From contig DIUR01000033.1 in the NCBI GenBank assembly GCA_002428265.1, forward strand, positions 62,001-126,000: a stretch of 64,000 nucleotides of DNA, given 5' to 3'. The notes below the pieces were generated by a model, which was given only the letters and a program-made list of their open reading frames with translations, was not told the DNA's origin and did not search any database. The first letter of the stretch is position 1, and each line of letters starts with the position of its first letter. Below are positions 25,924-34,002 of the stretch, in pieces. A program made the position numbers and the translations under genes. This DNA is from Bacteriovoracaceae bacterium UBA6153 (GTDB lineage Bacteria; Bdellovibrionota; Bacteriovoracia; Bacteriovoracales; Bacteriovoracaceae).

Positions 25924-26000
25924 GAGATTAAAAGAAGTCTTTTAGTCTGGCGTTCCCAAAATTCACTTTAGTCGCATAAAATTTTGGTCGATAATACTGT

Positions 26001-26912
26001 ATGAAAATTATTATGTGGATCATCTGCCTGACATTCATTTTCGTTGGCAGAGTACAAGCTGATACTCTTAAAAAAGCTGACGCTGAACTTATATCCACGT
26101 TAAATGATTTCTCAACAATTAACAAAGCTCAGTCTACTAAATGTCAGGAACTTCCAAAAAGCTACTCTCTAAAAAGAATGAGTTCCGCCAAAATAGATCC
26201 CAAAGACAAAAAATTCAGTGGAAGTTTTTGTCTACAGGTCATGAATGCCTGTACGAAGGCCACTGGAAATTATGCCTGTGCTCCCCAAGCTTCAGAAAAG
26301 GCAGAACGCTTAAAAAATTTTGAGAACATTGCCAGTCAAGCAAAAGAGCTTCATCAAAAATCAGTTAACTCTAGCGATGTGCTTACTACCTGTTGCAAAG
26401 ACAATCAGAAATGCAAAACAGCCTTAAGTAAAACGACTTTTGATATAGGTCAGGGACATACTGATGAATTTTTTCAAGGTACAAACAAGATCACTCTCAA
26501 TTCAAAGACCATTAGTAATTGTTCAAGCATTGAGTGTTTAGAAGAAATTTATTTTCACGAATTAGGTCATGCTTGTCAGGCCGCTATCGTCTCTACATCT
26601 CCAAAAGAAAACGTCGGGCTGCCATCACAAAGCTGCACAGGAAGATCGATAGCACATTTAGATGTTTATAAGAAATATTTTGGAGAGACTCGCATTCATG
26701 ATTACAAAGAAGAAATGAAAGTCCTCATGAAGAAGAATGAAAAGAAATTTGATATATGCCCTGATCAATGGTTTGACGAAGGAATGGCGTCAATCATTTT
26801 TAGCAAATTTTTAAAGACGCCCCTGCATTTTCAAAGAACATGCGAAAGTTTTGGCGGTCCAGCTCATCCACCGATAACTTCACTCATTCAGTTTATGGAT
26901 TTTAAAAAATAA
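26001..26912 (+). CDS. Secreted protein with HELGH zinc-metalloprotease-like motif
   Basis: 303 residues with signal peptide MKIIMWIICLTFIFVGRVQA. YFHELGHACQ (H186-E187-L-G-H190) is an HExxH zinc motif. WFDEGMASI about 70 residues later (E260) has the position and context of the third ligand of gluzincin-type proteases. Many cysteines, including a CC pair at about 131-132, suggest disulfides in an exported protein. I do not recognise the family. It could be a secreted protease used on prey or host, which is a guess from lifestyle only. Confidence 0.65.
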   Translation: MKIIMWIICLTFIFVGRVQADTLKKADAELISTLNDFSTINKAQSTKCQELPKSYSLKRMSSAKIDPKDKKFSGSFCLQVMNACTKATGNYACAPQASEKAERLKNFENIASQAKELHQKSVNSSDVLTTCCKDNQKCKTALSKTTFDIGQGHTDEFFQGTNKITLNSKTISNCSSIECLEEIYFHELGHACQAAIVSTSPKENVGLPSQSCTGRSIAHLDVYKKYFGETRIHDYKEEMKVLMKKNEKKFDICPDQWFDEGMASIIFSKFLKTPLHFQRTCESFGGPAHPPITSLIQFMDFKK

Positions 26913-26957
26913 AAAAGGCTCCCATGTGGAACTTATTGAAATTTTATTAGGACAAAT

Positions 26958-27260
26958 TTAACTCGCCATTTTCTTAATAACTTTTCTAAAATCAATTCCT
27001 GCATTCCTGGCCTGTTCTTCAAACCAAACTCCAGCATAAACTTCACGAACTTCTCCAAGAGCATCACAAAAGGATAAGGCCTTATCTAAAGAAATTTCTT
27101 TTTTCCCTGTCTCAATATTGGAAATATAGCCTTTCGTCACACCTAAACTTAATGCAAGCTCTTGGGCCGAAATGTTATTGAGAGTTCTGTAGGCCCTTAT
27201 TAATTTTCCAACTGTAGGTGGTCCAACTAAGCGACTTAAAAACTTATTTGCAGATGCCAT
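26958..27260 (-). CDS. XRE-family antitoxin-like transcriptional regulator
   Basis: 100 residues. A Cro/C1 helix-turn-helix lies at about residues 20-75 (LIRAYRTLNNISAQELALS, then KGYISNIETGKKEISLDKAL). It follows a truncated RelE/HigB-like reading frame by 25 bases on the same strand, the order toxin then antitoxin of HigBA loci. It is probably the autorepressor binding the palindrome at 27478-27496. The C-terminal tail (RKVIKKMAS) is basic. Confidence 0.8.
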   Translation of the reverse strand: MASANKFLSRLVGPPTVGKLIRAYRTLNNISAQELALSLGVTKGYISNIETGKKEISLDKALSFCDALGEVREVYAGVWFEEQARNAGIDFRKVIKKMAS

Positions 27261-27285
27261 AATTGATTCCTAATATTTATGTTTA

Positions 27286-27465
27286 TCAATTCTTCGAACT
27301 GATATTATTTTTGGAAAGTACTTTGCCACCTTGCTTGCGCGTATTTTCAATACCTATAGTTTCCACAGTGAGCACCCATTTTTGAATAACCTCGATTAGC
27401 TCGATGGGAGTTCTTAAAATTTGTTTTTGGGCCATTCGAGTGATTACGACTTTGACCTTCTCCAT
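27286..27465 (-). pseudogene. Truncated RelE/HigB-type toxin reading frame
   Basis: A 59-codon frame from ATG at 27465 to TGA at 27286, preceded by GAGG. Its protein starts MEKVKVVITRMAQKQILRTP and continues IELIEVIQKWVLTVETIGIE then NTRKQGG. This matches the N-terminal helical half of RelE/HigB-family toxins, where a W-V-x-x-V-E-x-x-G sentence is followed by an R-K-x-P-G-(Y/F)-H-D-E-P-L-K-G-K-R-x-G-Q-R-S sentence. Here the frame becomes KVLSKNNISSKN and stops, so the catalytic beta-sheet half is missing. I read it as a decayed toxin whose antitoxin survives. Similarity is from memory of the family. Confidence 0.55.
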
Positions 27466-27477
27466 TACATCCTCACT

Positions 27478-27496
27478 GTATACCTATAAGGTATAC
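27478..27496 (-). promoter_or_regulatory. Palindromic operator of the toxin-antitoxin-like locus
   Basis: GTATACC and GGTATAC are separated by TATAA, giving perfect 7-bp arms, 12 bases upstream of the truncated toxin ATG. The site contains -10-like AT sequence on the minus strand, so binding by the downstream XRE protein would block transcription. The remainder of 27497-27609 shows no gene. Confidence 0.6.
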
Positions 27497-27609
27497 TTGT
27501 CATTAATAATAAAACAAGAATGCAGATACAAGGCATGAAAGATCATGGATTAACTATTGAATTTTAAATAAAGAGATTAGATCAATTGAAATTTATGAAT
27601 ACTTAATTA

Positions 27610-28164
27610 TCAAAACTTTACGATTGCTCTTAGATTTTTAGAATAAAGCACTTTTGATCTCTCAAAATCTAAAACTTCATCAAAAGGAATTTCTAAGAAA
27701 TAATTTAATTGCCATTCCTGAGTGGCCATCGCCTGCTTACTCTCAGTTTTATCCCATGGCGGATAGACTCGAAATCCACGTTTTCCAGGCCTCCCATCAT
27801 GTGCGATGACTCCATATTTTATTAAAGCAGATTTAGGAAAAATAAAATGCCCAAAGAGTTTGTCTTTGCGAGTACTAATAATAAATAAATCGATTAAGTC
27901 TGATGAACTATGCGGTTCAGTGACGCCATTATCAGATCTTTTCCACAACGTAACAAACTGACCAATTTTAGTTGGAGTGATTTTAGCGGCACGATACTTA
28001 ATTGAGAGATTATTTAATTCAAAAGTACAGGCACCGTATTCTGAACTCTCTGATTCCATAATAGGATATGAACATCTAAAATTGCATTTATCATAAACCA
28101 GCTCTTTCGCCAGGATTAGATCCTGATGGATCTTAGTATTTGTTGCCCATATTTTTTGATTCAT
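27610..28164 (-). CDS. MepB-family protein
   Basis: 184 residues. TPTKIGQFVTLWKRSDNG, FGHFIFPKSALIKYGVI and GKRGFRVYPPWD are the conserved sentences of the MepB family. The founding member is part of the mepRAB multidrug operon of Staphylococcus; its biochemical role is not established. No signal peptide. It sits alone between a decayed toxin-antitoxin locus and the mdh terminator, a typical place for an accessory gene. The ATG has no clear Shine-Dalgarno. Confidence 0.8.
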   Translation of the reverse strand: MNQKIWATNTKIHQDLILAKELVYDKCNFRCSYPIMESESSEYGACTFELNNLSIKYRAAKITPTKIGQFVTLWKRSDNGVTEPHSSSDLIDLFIISTRKDKLFGHFIFPKSALIKYGVIAHDGRPGKRGFRVYPPWDKTESKQAMATQEWQLNYFLEIPFDEVLDFERSKVLYSKNLRAIVKF

Positions 28165-28180
28165 TATATTTAACTTAAAA

Positions 28181-28204
28181 TAAAAAAGGCCCCCGAAGGA
28201 GCCT
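28181..28204 (-). terminator. Rho-independent terminator after mdh
   Basis: On the minus strand AGGCTCC and GGGGCCT pair (one T-G wobble) around TTCG, followed by TTTTTT. The stable UUCG tetraloop and T run make this a strong terminator. Confidence 0.85.
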
Positions 28205-28232
28205 CTTAATTATAGACAAAAAATACTAATTC

Positions 28233-29225
28233 TTAAATTAAGCCTAACTCTTTTACCGAGTCTCTCTCTGAACGAAGCTCATTCAACGTCACATTGAATT
28301 TCTCCATTGCGAAGTCGTTTAACTTAACTCCTTCAACAACTTTCAGCTTTCCACCCACAGTTTGAACCGGGAATGAGAAAATTAGTCCTTTATCCACGCC
28401 GTACTGCCCTTCTGAAGCTAGACACATTGAGAAGTTGTCTCCTGCTTTAGTGTCGTGTGTAAGGTTGTAAATCCCGTCTACAACAGCGTTTGCCGCTGAA
28501 GCAGCTGAAGATAGTCCTCTTGCCTTAATAATTGCAGCTCCACGCTTTTGAACAGTTTCAATGAAGGCACCTTTAAGCCATTCAGAATCTGTGATCACAA
28601 CGCTCGCTGGTTTACCATTAATTTTTGCACTGTAAAAGTCAGGGTACTGAGTCGCTGAGTGGTTACCCCAGATTGTCATATTCGTTACTGCAGTTACATC
28701 AACACCAGCTTTTTGAGCTAATTGAGTTTTTGCTCTGTTTTCATCAAGCATAGTCATTGCATAGAATCTATCTGATGGAACACCTTTAGCTGCGTTCATA
28801 CAGATTAGTGCATTTGTATTACATGGGTTTCCTACAACAAATACTCTTACGTCTTTAGCTGCATTAGCTGCGATCGCTTGACCTTGAGTTGTGAAAATTC
28901 CACCGTTGATCTTTAGAAGATCAGCTCTCTCCATTCCATCTTTTCTTGGAACAGATCCAACCAGGATGGCCCAGTTAACATCTTTAAACCCAACTGCGTA
29001 GTCAGATGTACAAGTAATTTTTTTAAGAAGTGGGAAGGCACAGTCATCTAATTCCATCGCCACACCTTTAAGGGCACCGATAGCTGCTTCAAGTTCAATT
29101 AACTGAAGCTCAACTTCTGTCTCAGGTCCAAACATTTGTCCTGAAGCAATTCTAAAAAGAAGTGCATAACCAATTTGCCCAGCAGCTCCCGTGACTGCGA
29201 CTTTTACGCGATTTTTTGCGCTCAT
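28233..29225 (-). CDS. mdh: Malate dehydrogenase
   Basis: About 330 residues from the ATG at 29225, preceded by AGGGGAGA; the longer frame to 29255 would place this signal inside the gene. VAVTGAAGQIGYALLFRIASG is the NAD-binding sentence of the cytosolic-type (group 1) malate dehydrogenases. MTMLDENRAKTQLAQKAGV, IWGNHSATQYPDF (catalytic His) and FSFPVQTVGGKL follow. It oxidises malate to oxaloacetate in the TCA cycle. Monocistronic, with a strong terminator. Confidence 0.96.
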   Translation of the reverse strand: MSAKNRVKVAVTGAAGQIGYALLFRIASGQMFGPETEVELQLIELEAAIGALKGVAMELDDCAFPLLKKITCTSDYAVGFKDVNWAILVGSVPRKDGMERADLLKINGGIFTTQGQAIAANAAKDVRVFVVGNPCNTNALICMNAAKGVPSDRFYAMTMLDENRAKTQLAQKAGVDVTAVTNMTIWGNHSATQYPDFYSAKINGKPASVVITDSEWLKGAFIETVQKRGAAIIKARGLSSAASAANAVVDGIYNLTHDTKAGDNFSMCLASEGQYGVDKGLIFSFPVQTVGGKLKVVEGVKLNDFAMEKFNVTLNELRSERDSVKELGLI

Positions 29226-29337
29226 GAGGTCTCCCCTATAAAAAATATTTTGCAATTAATAAGACGAAAGAAAAGGTACCGCTGAATCATAACTCCAACA
29301 AAAGATTTGGTAAATAAACTTTTGGCCATGCTGCGAA

Positions 29338-29367
29338 TTGACTTAAATATGATTTTCACAATAATAG
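29338..29367 (+). promoter_or_regulatory. Promoter for the Asn/Arg-rich protein gene
   Basis: TTGACT at 29338-29343 is followed after 17 bases by ATAATA (or after 18 by TAATAG). A leader of about 30 bases containing AAAGGA precedes the ATG at 29403. Confidence 0.5.
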
Positions 29368-29402
29368 GTAGTGATAGAAAAATAGATTAAAGGACCAAGT
29401 TA

Positions 29403-30143
29403 ATGAGCGAGCAAGCACCAAACAATAATAGTGGCGGAAACAATCCGAACCAATCCCCGAACCAACCACGTAGAAATAATAATCGCCGTAGAAACAACAA
29501 TAACCGCCCGCGTGAAAACGCGCCAAGTGGACAGGCACAAAATAGTGGTGAACCAAGACCACCTAGAGATCAAAATGCTAGGCCACAGGGACAAAACCCG
29601 AATCAGAACCCAAACCAAAATCCTAATCAAAGAAGACGCCCACAACACAATAACAATCGCCCTCGCCCTCAAGGGCAAGCTCAGAATCAAAACAATGGGC
29701 CGAAACATAACAACCCGCCTAGAGAGCCGCGCGAGCCAGGTGGACCATTTAACATTGAACGCATTTACGAAAAATACTTAAATCTACTTGATCAACATAT
29801 TATTGCTCGCAGAAAATACCATGACCTGTTCTATAGAGCAGATCCTGCGCAAAAAAATAAATTAGAAAGAAATTTCTACAATACATTAAATGACATTCGT
29901 GAGTTCGAAAACAGACTCGCTCCGGACGTTAAAACCCTTTTTGAGAAGAGAAACAACGGTTACCAATACGATAGAACTTATACGTCTAATCATGAAATTC
30001 TGGTTGAAGGCGACGCTGTTCCAAGTGATCTGCCACCTGCGGAGCCTCATTATCTTCAATCTCAAATTGCCGCTGATTATTCTGATGATGTGGAAGAAAG
30101 TGTGGGAACGGCCGAAGACTACTTGAAGTATAAAAACTTCTAG
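29403..30143 (+). CDS. Protein with long Asn/Pro/Gln/Arg-rich disordered N-terminus
   Basis: 246 residues. The first 115 or so are low complexity: stretches such as RRNNNRRRNNNNRPR and NPNQNPNQNPNQRRRPQ, with almost no hydrophobic residues. Residues about 118-200 form a charged helical domain (IERIYEKYLNLLDQHIIARR, KNKLERNFYNTLNDIREFEN) and the C-terminus is acidic. Basic Asn/Arg-rich disorder in front of a small helical domain suggests nucleic-acid binding or condensate formation. No signal peptide. No known family is recognised. The gene diverges from mdh. Confidence 0.7.
   Translation: MSEQAPNNNSGGNNPNQSPNQPRRNNNRRRNNNNRPRENAPSGQAQNSGEPRPPRDQNARPQGQNPNQNPNQNPNQRRRPQHNNNRPRPQGQAQNQNNGPKHNNPPREPREPGGPFNIERIYEKYLNLLDQHIIARRKYHDLFYRADPAQKNKLERNFYNTLNDIREFENRLAPDVKTLFEKRNNGYQYDRTYTSNHEILVEGDAVPSDLPPAEPHYLQSQIAADYSDDVEESVGTAEDYLKYKNF
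29595..29630 (+). repeat. Three degenerate 12-base repeats encoding NPNQ
   Basis: Three consecutive 12-base units (AACCCGAATCAG, AACCCAAACCAA, AATCCTAATCAA) encode NPNQ each. They are within the disordered segment and could expand or contract by slippage. Confidence 0.7.
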
Positions 30144-30170
30144 TGGCGCCCTCGGCCGGCTAAACTAAAA

Positions 30171-30482
30171 TTAAAGAACGTCTACGTTTTCAAGTTGAGA
30201 TGGAGTTTTTTTGCTCGTCGCTGACTTGTTGAAATAGTTCGTTAGTGTTTCTTCATGGTCTTTTAGGATTGCTGATTTAATGTCTTCAGCAGAGATATCT
30301 AAAACTTCAGATATTTTCTTCATCATTTTTAATGGAACGTTGCACAACCCTCTTTCTACGTTAGAAATAAATTGGCCATTTTTATATCCCAACAGAAGTG
30401 ATAGATCTGATTGAGAGTAACTTTTAGGATGGTTAATTCGTTTAGTTCTGATAAGCGCAGCAATATTTTTAAATGATCTCAT
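30171..30482 (-). CDS. XRE-family transcriptional regulator
   Basis: About 103 residues from the ATG at 30482, 11 bases after AGGAGG; the GTG at 30509 would place that signal inside the gene. A Cro/C1 helix-turn-helix covers about residues 5-65 (YSQSDLSLLLGYKNGQFISN, then VERGLCNVPLKMMKKISEVL). A polar tail follows. There is no partner toxin frame next to it. Inverted repeats in the divergent region towards xthA are candidate binding sites. Confidence 0.8.
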   Translation of the reverse strand: MRSFKNIAALIRTKRINHPKSYSQSDLSLLLGYKNGQFISNVERGLCNVPLKMMKKISEVLDISAEDIKSAILKDHEETLTNYFNKSATSKKTPSQLENVDVL

Positions 30483-30510
30483 AAATAATATCCTCCTGTA
30501 GGTCGTCACT

Positions 30511-30525
30511 CACATGTCGTATGTG
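30511..30525. promoter_or_regulatory. Short palindrome upstream of the XRE gene
   Basis: CACAT and ATGTG flank GTCGT, 28 bases upstream of the XRE ATG. A possible autoregulatory half-site pair; short arms limit confidence. Confidence 0.3.
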
Positions 30526-30596
30526 GTACTTAATATTTATTGTTTTTCTTAATAATTTTCTAGTTATTCTTTATCGAATTAATTAGTTTTTAAACC

Positions 30597-30648
30597 GTTA
30601 AGGTTTCAAGCTTTAGACTACCTTAACAAACTTTAAGAATAACTTAAA
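30597..30648. promoter_or_regulatory. Two inverted repeats upstream of xthA
   Basis: GTTAAGGT (30597-30604) and ACCTTAAC (30620-30627) are perfect 8-bp arms 15 bases apart. TTTAAG (30632-30637) and CTTAAA (30643-30648) follow, 5 bases apart. They lie 47-98 bases upstream of the xthA ATG, in the region divergent from the XRE gene. Confidence 0.4.
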
Positions 30649-30694
30649 CAAAATTTTTATAAAAAATACAATTTTTCTTACGGGGGTTTTATTT

Positions 30695-31465
30695 ATGCAC
30701 ATCGTTACATGGAATATCAACGGGCTCCGGGCCGTAGCTCAAAAAGGTTTTGCAAACTGGTTCACTCAGCATTCCCCGGATGTGATCGCCTTACAGGAAA
30801 TAAAGGCCACTAAAGAGAATGTATTGACTCTTTTGGAGGAGTGGAAAGACCACTATGAGGTTTGGTTAAACCCCGCGGAACGCTTAGGTTACTCCGGGAC
30901 GGCCCTTATGTTTAAGAAAGGTAGTGAGCGGCCTATCAAGGTTCATATTGGTATTGGAGACGACAAGTTTGATTGCGAAGGGCGATTTATCTGGGCGGAA
31001 TTTTCAGATTTCTACTTGCTCACGGGTTATTTTCCAAATGGGAAAGACGATCATTCGCGCGTGGATTATAAGCTAGAGTTCTCAAGAAAAGTTTTTGAGC
31101 TGGCAAAAAAACTCTCGAAGACAAAGGGAGTGTTGATTGCGGGTGACTTAAATACTGCGCACACTGAAATTGATTTATCGAGACCTAAGGCCAACGTGAA
31201 TACCACAGGGTTTCTTCCTCATGAGAGGGCCTTTTTGGATGAGATGGTGGCAGCGGGATTTTACGATGCTTTCAGAGTGATGAATCCGGGTAAAATTGAA
31301 GAGTACACCTGGTGGAGTTATAGAGGTGGGTGCCGCGGAAAAAATATCGGATGGAGGCTTGATTACTTCTTCATTGATGAAAAAATTAAAACGAGAATGA
31401 AGTCAGTTAAAAATCTTCAGGATGTGATGGGAAGTGATCACTGCCCGGTGGAAATTGTTTTCTAG
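30695..31465 (+). CDS. xthA: Exodeoxyribonuclease III / AP endonuclease
   Basis: 256 residues, the usual XthA length. WNINGLRAVAQKGFANWF at the N-terminus, DVIALQEIKA (metal-binding Glu), LIAGDLNTAHTEIDL (GDLN catalytic), YTWWSYRGGCRGKNIGWRLD and MGSDHCPVEI (catalytic Asp-His) are all present. It incises abasic sites and removes 3' blocks in base-excision repair. ACGGGGG precedes the ATG. Two inverted repeats upstream suggest regulation, possibly by the divergent XRE protein. The stop overlaps the stop of the convergent next gene. Confidence 0.95.
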   Translation: MHIVTWNINGLRAVAQKGFANWFTQHSPDVIALQEIKATKENVLTLLEEWKDHYEVWLNPAERLGYSGTALMFKKGSERPIKVHIGIGDDKFDCEGRFIWAEFSDFYLLTGYFPNGKDDHSRVDYKLEFSRKVFELAKKLSKTKGVLIAGDLNTAHTEIDLSRPKANVNTTGFLPHERAFLDEMVAAGFYDAFRVMNPGKIEEYTWWSYRGGCRGKNIGWRLDYFFIDEKIKTRMKSVKNLQDVMGSDHCPVEIVF

Positions 31466-32832
31466 AAGCGCGCTTTTAACTGATAAGTAAGGGACGCTCT
31501 GCGATTTTCATCCATTCGTACATCGAGGACCATCGTGAGGTTGTCCTTGATGGATTTTTTCGCCTGAAAAGAAACGTATTTATTTTTTTCTTCGTTTCTT
31601 CCCACGGCCACTGAAATTTTCTCGCCTGGTCTCACATCAAAGTCACGTGCGACGGCATAGGTTTGGATGCTAGTGACTTTGTCTTTTTTCCACTCTGTGC
31701 GAATGTGCTCTGTCGACTCTCCGGTAAGTGCAAGAGTGATTGTCTGTTGAGTCGTCTGATCTTCTACCCTTCCATTTAATTTTATTTTATCCGGGTCTTT
31801 GTCAGATGTTAATCTGACTTCATAAGGGACTGAGACTTTTGTAGTCGTCTCACCTGTTAATGTCGTTACAACATCAAGTTCAATATACTTTTTTCCATCT
31901 TCATTTTGAAAGTTTAGATTGGCTTCATTACCTTTAAGAGAAAGTGATGAGTCGGCATTCAATCTGAAACCCATCTGCCCATGACTTAAATTTCCTTTGG
32001 CGATCTGTAGATTTTTTGGAACGACACTCATTTTAGTTTCTAGTGTCGGGTCTACTGATAGCTCATACTTATTTTTACTATCGACCTTATCTTCTGCAGT
32101 CATAATCATTTTTGGGCCTTCGTAACTTTTCTTTTTTACAGTGGCGTCAGCTGGCTCAATTCCCATTGATGGAAGATTGTATGGATTTTTTTCTTTCTCG
32201 GTTGGTCTATAATAGAAGTAACGAAACTTTCCGCCATCTTTTGTTAAAATGGCCTGAATGATAATATTTTTTTGGTCGCCTTCTCCGCGATAGTAGTACA
32301 TCACTTCTTCTTTCTTTGGATCCATCAATTGAAGCGACGAGACGCCTGGAAATTTGAAAGCATCCTCTGCCATCAACTGCATGTCTCCATCTAATTTTGT
32401 CGGGCGAAGATCAGGAGTAATATCCTGATAGCGATTACACCTGATTGAGCCGTCATTTTCTCTGGTCTTAACTTGATAAAACATAAAACGGAGTCTATTG
32501 ATCTCGATAGGAATCTGTTCGTTTTTTACTAATTCCGGATTTTTTTTCATGGCCTCTAAAACTTTATTAATAGCGCCAGATAACTGAACGTGTTTCGGGC
32601 AATGGTTACAGTCTTCGCGACCAGTGCTTTCTTCTGATAAAAAAGTTGGATTTTTTTTTCTTGCTGCCATTCCTTCTTCGATGAAGGTTTCCACCTTCGT
32701 CAAAGTTTCTGCATCTATAAATGATGTGGCCAATTTATTAGAAGTGTCTTCTAGATTTGTAATGGTAGTGAGATCCAGTGCATGGACTGAAGTGGTTAAA
32801 GCAAAAAATATTATAAAAATGCCGAATTTCAT
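31462..32832 (-). CDS. Exported protein of unknown function
   Basis: About 456 residues from the ATG at 32832, preceded by GAGAAGG. Signal peptide (MKFGIFIIFFALTTSVHA). A CNHCPKH motif at about residue 77 offers two cysteines. The C-terminal half is rich in alternating polar/hydrophobic strands (KYELSVDPTLETKMSVVP, SLSLKGNEANLNF, ASLTYQLKARF) and ends with an aromatic residue, resembling an outer-membrane or periplasmic beta protein. I do not recognise the family. Confidence 0.65.
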   Translation of the reverse strand: MKFGIFIIFFALTTSVHALDLTTITNLEDTSNKLATSFIDAETLTKVETFIEEGMAARKKNPTFLSEESTGREDCNHCPKHVQLSGAINKVLEAMKKNPELVKNEQIPIEINRLRFMFYQVKTRENDGSIRCNRYQDITPDLRPTKLDGDMQLMAEDAFKFPGVSSLQLMDPKKEEVMYYYRGEGDQKNIIIQAILTKDGGKFRYFYYRPTEKEKNPYNLPSMGIEPADATVKKKSYEGPKMIMTAEDKVDSKNKYELSVDPTLETKMSVVPKNLQIAKGNLSHGQMGFRLNADSSLSLKGNEANLNFQNEDGKKYIELDVVTTLTGETTTKVSVPYEVRLTSDKDPDKIKLNGRVEDQTTQQTITLALTGESTEHIRTEWKKDKVTSIQTYAVARDFDVRPGEKISVAVGRNEEKNKYVSFQAKKSIKDNLTMVLDVRMDENRRASLTYQLKARF

Positions 32833-32892
32833 AGTAACCTTCTCGGTGTACGACAATTGAAATTTAATCCAATCGTTTTAATCAGGATTGTT

Positions 32893-33426
32893 ATGGCAAA
32901 ATTTGCACTTATCCCCTTTAATCCAGCATCTGCTCCGGCCATTGAAATCCACTCTGAGCTCAACACCACAGAAGAGTCGGTTTATATCAGCTATAAAGTC
33001 ACTGGAGACCTCTCTAGTCTGGATTTAGGATCAGGGCGCTCACTTCACAATCGTGTGATCAAGCTGTGGGAAAAGAGCTGCTTTGAGCTTTTTATAAAAG
33101 ATGCTAGCGACAGCTATGTTGAATTTAATTTTTCACCAGAATTTGAGTGGAATGCTTTTTATTTTGCCAAAAAAGGCGACGCTCTTAAAGAGTATGAAAA
33201 AGTTAACCAAGTTAAAACGGACATTCTTTTAAGCCAGGATGTATTTCACATTATTGTTGAGATTGAGAAAAATAAATTCCCAGAGAATTTTTTTACGGGA
33301 GAATTATCTGCAGGAATAACGAGTGTCGTAAAAGAGAAAAATGGGAACATCAGTTATTGGGCCTTGTCTCACGAAGATACAAAACCCAACTTCCATGATT
33401 TTAGATCGTTTAGATATAAGTTTTAA
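32893..33426 (+). CDS. DOMON-like domain protein
   Basis: About 177 residues from the ATG at 32893, preceded by AGGA; the upstream ATG at 32857 lacks a signal. LWEKSCFELFIKDASDSYVE, FNFSPEFEWNAFYF and FRSFRYKF resemble the DOMON-like (carbohydrate- or ligand-binding beta-sandwich) cytosolic proteins. There is no signal peptide. The 3' end overlaps the convergent acidic protein gene by 17 bases. Ligand unknown. Confidence 0.65.
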   Translation: MAKFALIPFNPASAPAIEIHSELNTTEESVYISYKVTGDLSSLDLGSGRSLHNRVIKLWEKSCFELFIKDASDSYVEFNFSPEFEWNAFYFAKKGDALKEYEKVNQVKTDILLSQDVFHIIVEIEKNKFPENFFTGELSAGITSVVKEKNGNISYWALSHEDTKPNFHDFRSFRYKF

Positions 33427-33805
33427 TCGAGATTGTGTATTCCTTTTCAGAAACTTTGCTCACAAGCCCGGTAACTAGTAATTCCTGGAAACAAGAAGTC
33501 GTTAACTTCTTACCCATGTCGTCCATTACTACTGAATAAATTTTTTCATCAGTCTTAAAATCCAGAGTCATAACCTTGCCTTCTTTCGAGCGCTCTTTAG
33601 GCCTGATTGTTCCAGAGAGTTGAACTAATTTGTCTTTATAAACATAGTAGCTTTCACGGTTGAAACCACCACCTTCTGACTTACCTTTCTTAGATTTCCC
33701 GCCACCTTCTTCGTCGTCGTCGAAGGAGAAATCATCCCCACCTTCGTCTCCGTCTAGATCTAGCTCTTCGTCCATTTCATCGATATCGTCTTTAAATCCG
33801 GCCAT
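33410..33805 (-). CDS. Small acidic cytosolic protein
   Basis: 131 residues. Residues 1-35 are strongly acidic (DEMDEELDLDGDEGGDDFSF) and a Lys/Gly patch follows. Residues 45-131 look like a compact beta-rich domain (YYVYKDKLVQLSGTIRP, KVMTLDFKTDEKIYSVVMDD). AAGGGAA precedes the ATG. Possibly a nucleic-acid-mimic or a small OB-type protein; not recognised. Confidence 0.65.
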   Translation of the reverse strand: MAGFKDDIDEMDEELDLDGDEGGDDFSFDDDEEGGGKSKKGKSEGGGFNRESYYVYKDKLVQLSGTIRPKERSKEGKVMTLDFKTDEKIYSVVMDDMGKKLTTSCFQELLVTGLVSKVSEKEYTISIKTYI

Positions 33806-33962
33806 AGGTAAGTTCCCTTATCTTTTGTTGGTACAACGTACTATAATATTTTAACTATCTTAGACTAAATCTTTCAGAATGTTGCAAAGAAAATCAACAT
33901 ATTTATGGCCTTGTGTCTTATTTTTCTTGCTTAATTTTCCACTACCGCCCGAGCCCGGGGAG

Positions 33963-33971
33963 TGCTATACT
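33963..33971 (+). promoter_or_regulatory. Extended -10 promoter for the small secreted acidic peptide
   Basis: TGCTATACT is an extended -10 (TGn plus TATACT). No good -35 is seen. The leader would be about 25 bases and includes GGAGG. Confidence 0.4.
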
Positions 33972-34002
33972 AGGCCATAGGCTGTATTGGAGGCTCTTTG
34001 CC

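Noticed and set aside
29400..29708. Long minus-strand frame opposite the Asn/Arg-rich gene
   Set aside because: It is the mirror of a low-complexity AAY/CGN-rich coding strand, with no Shine-Dalgarno and no sensible protein composition.
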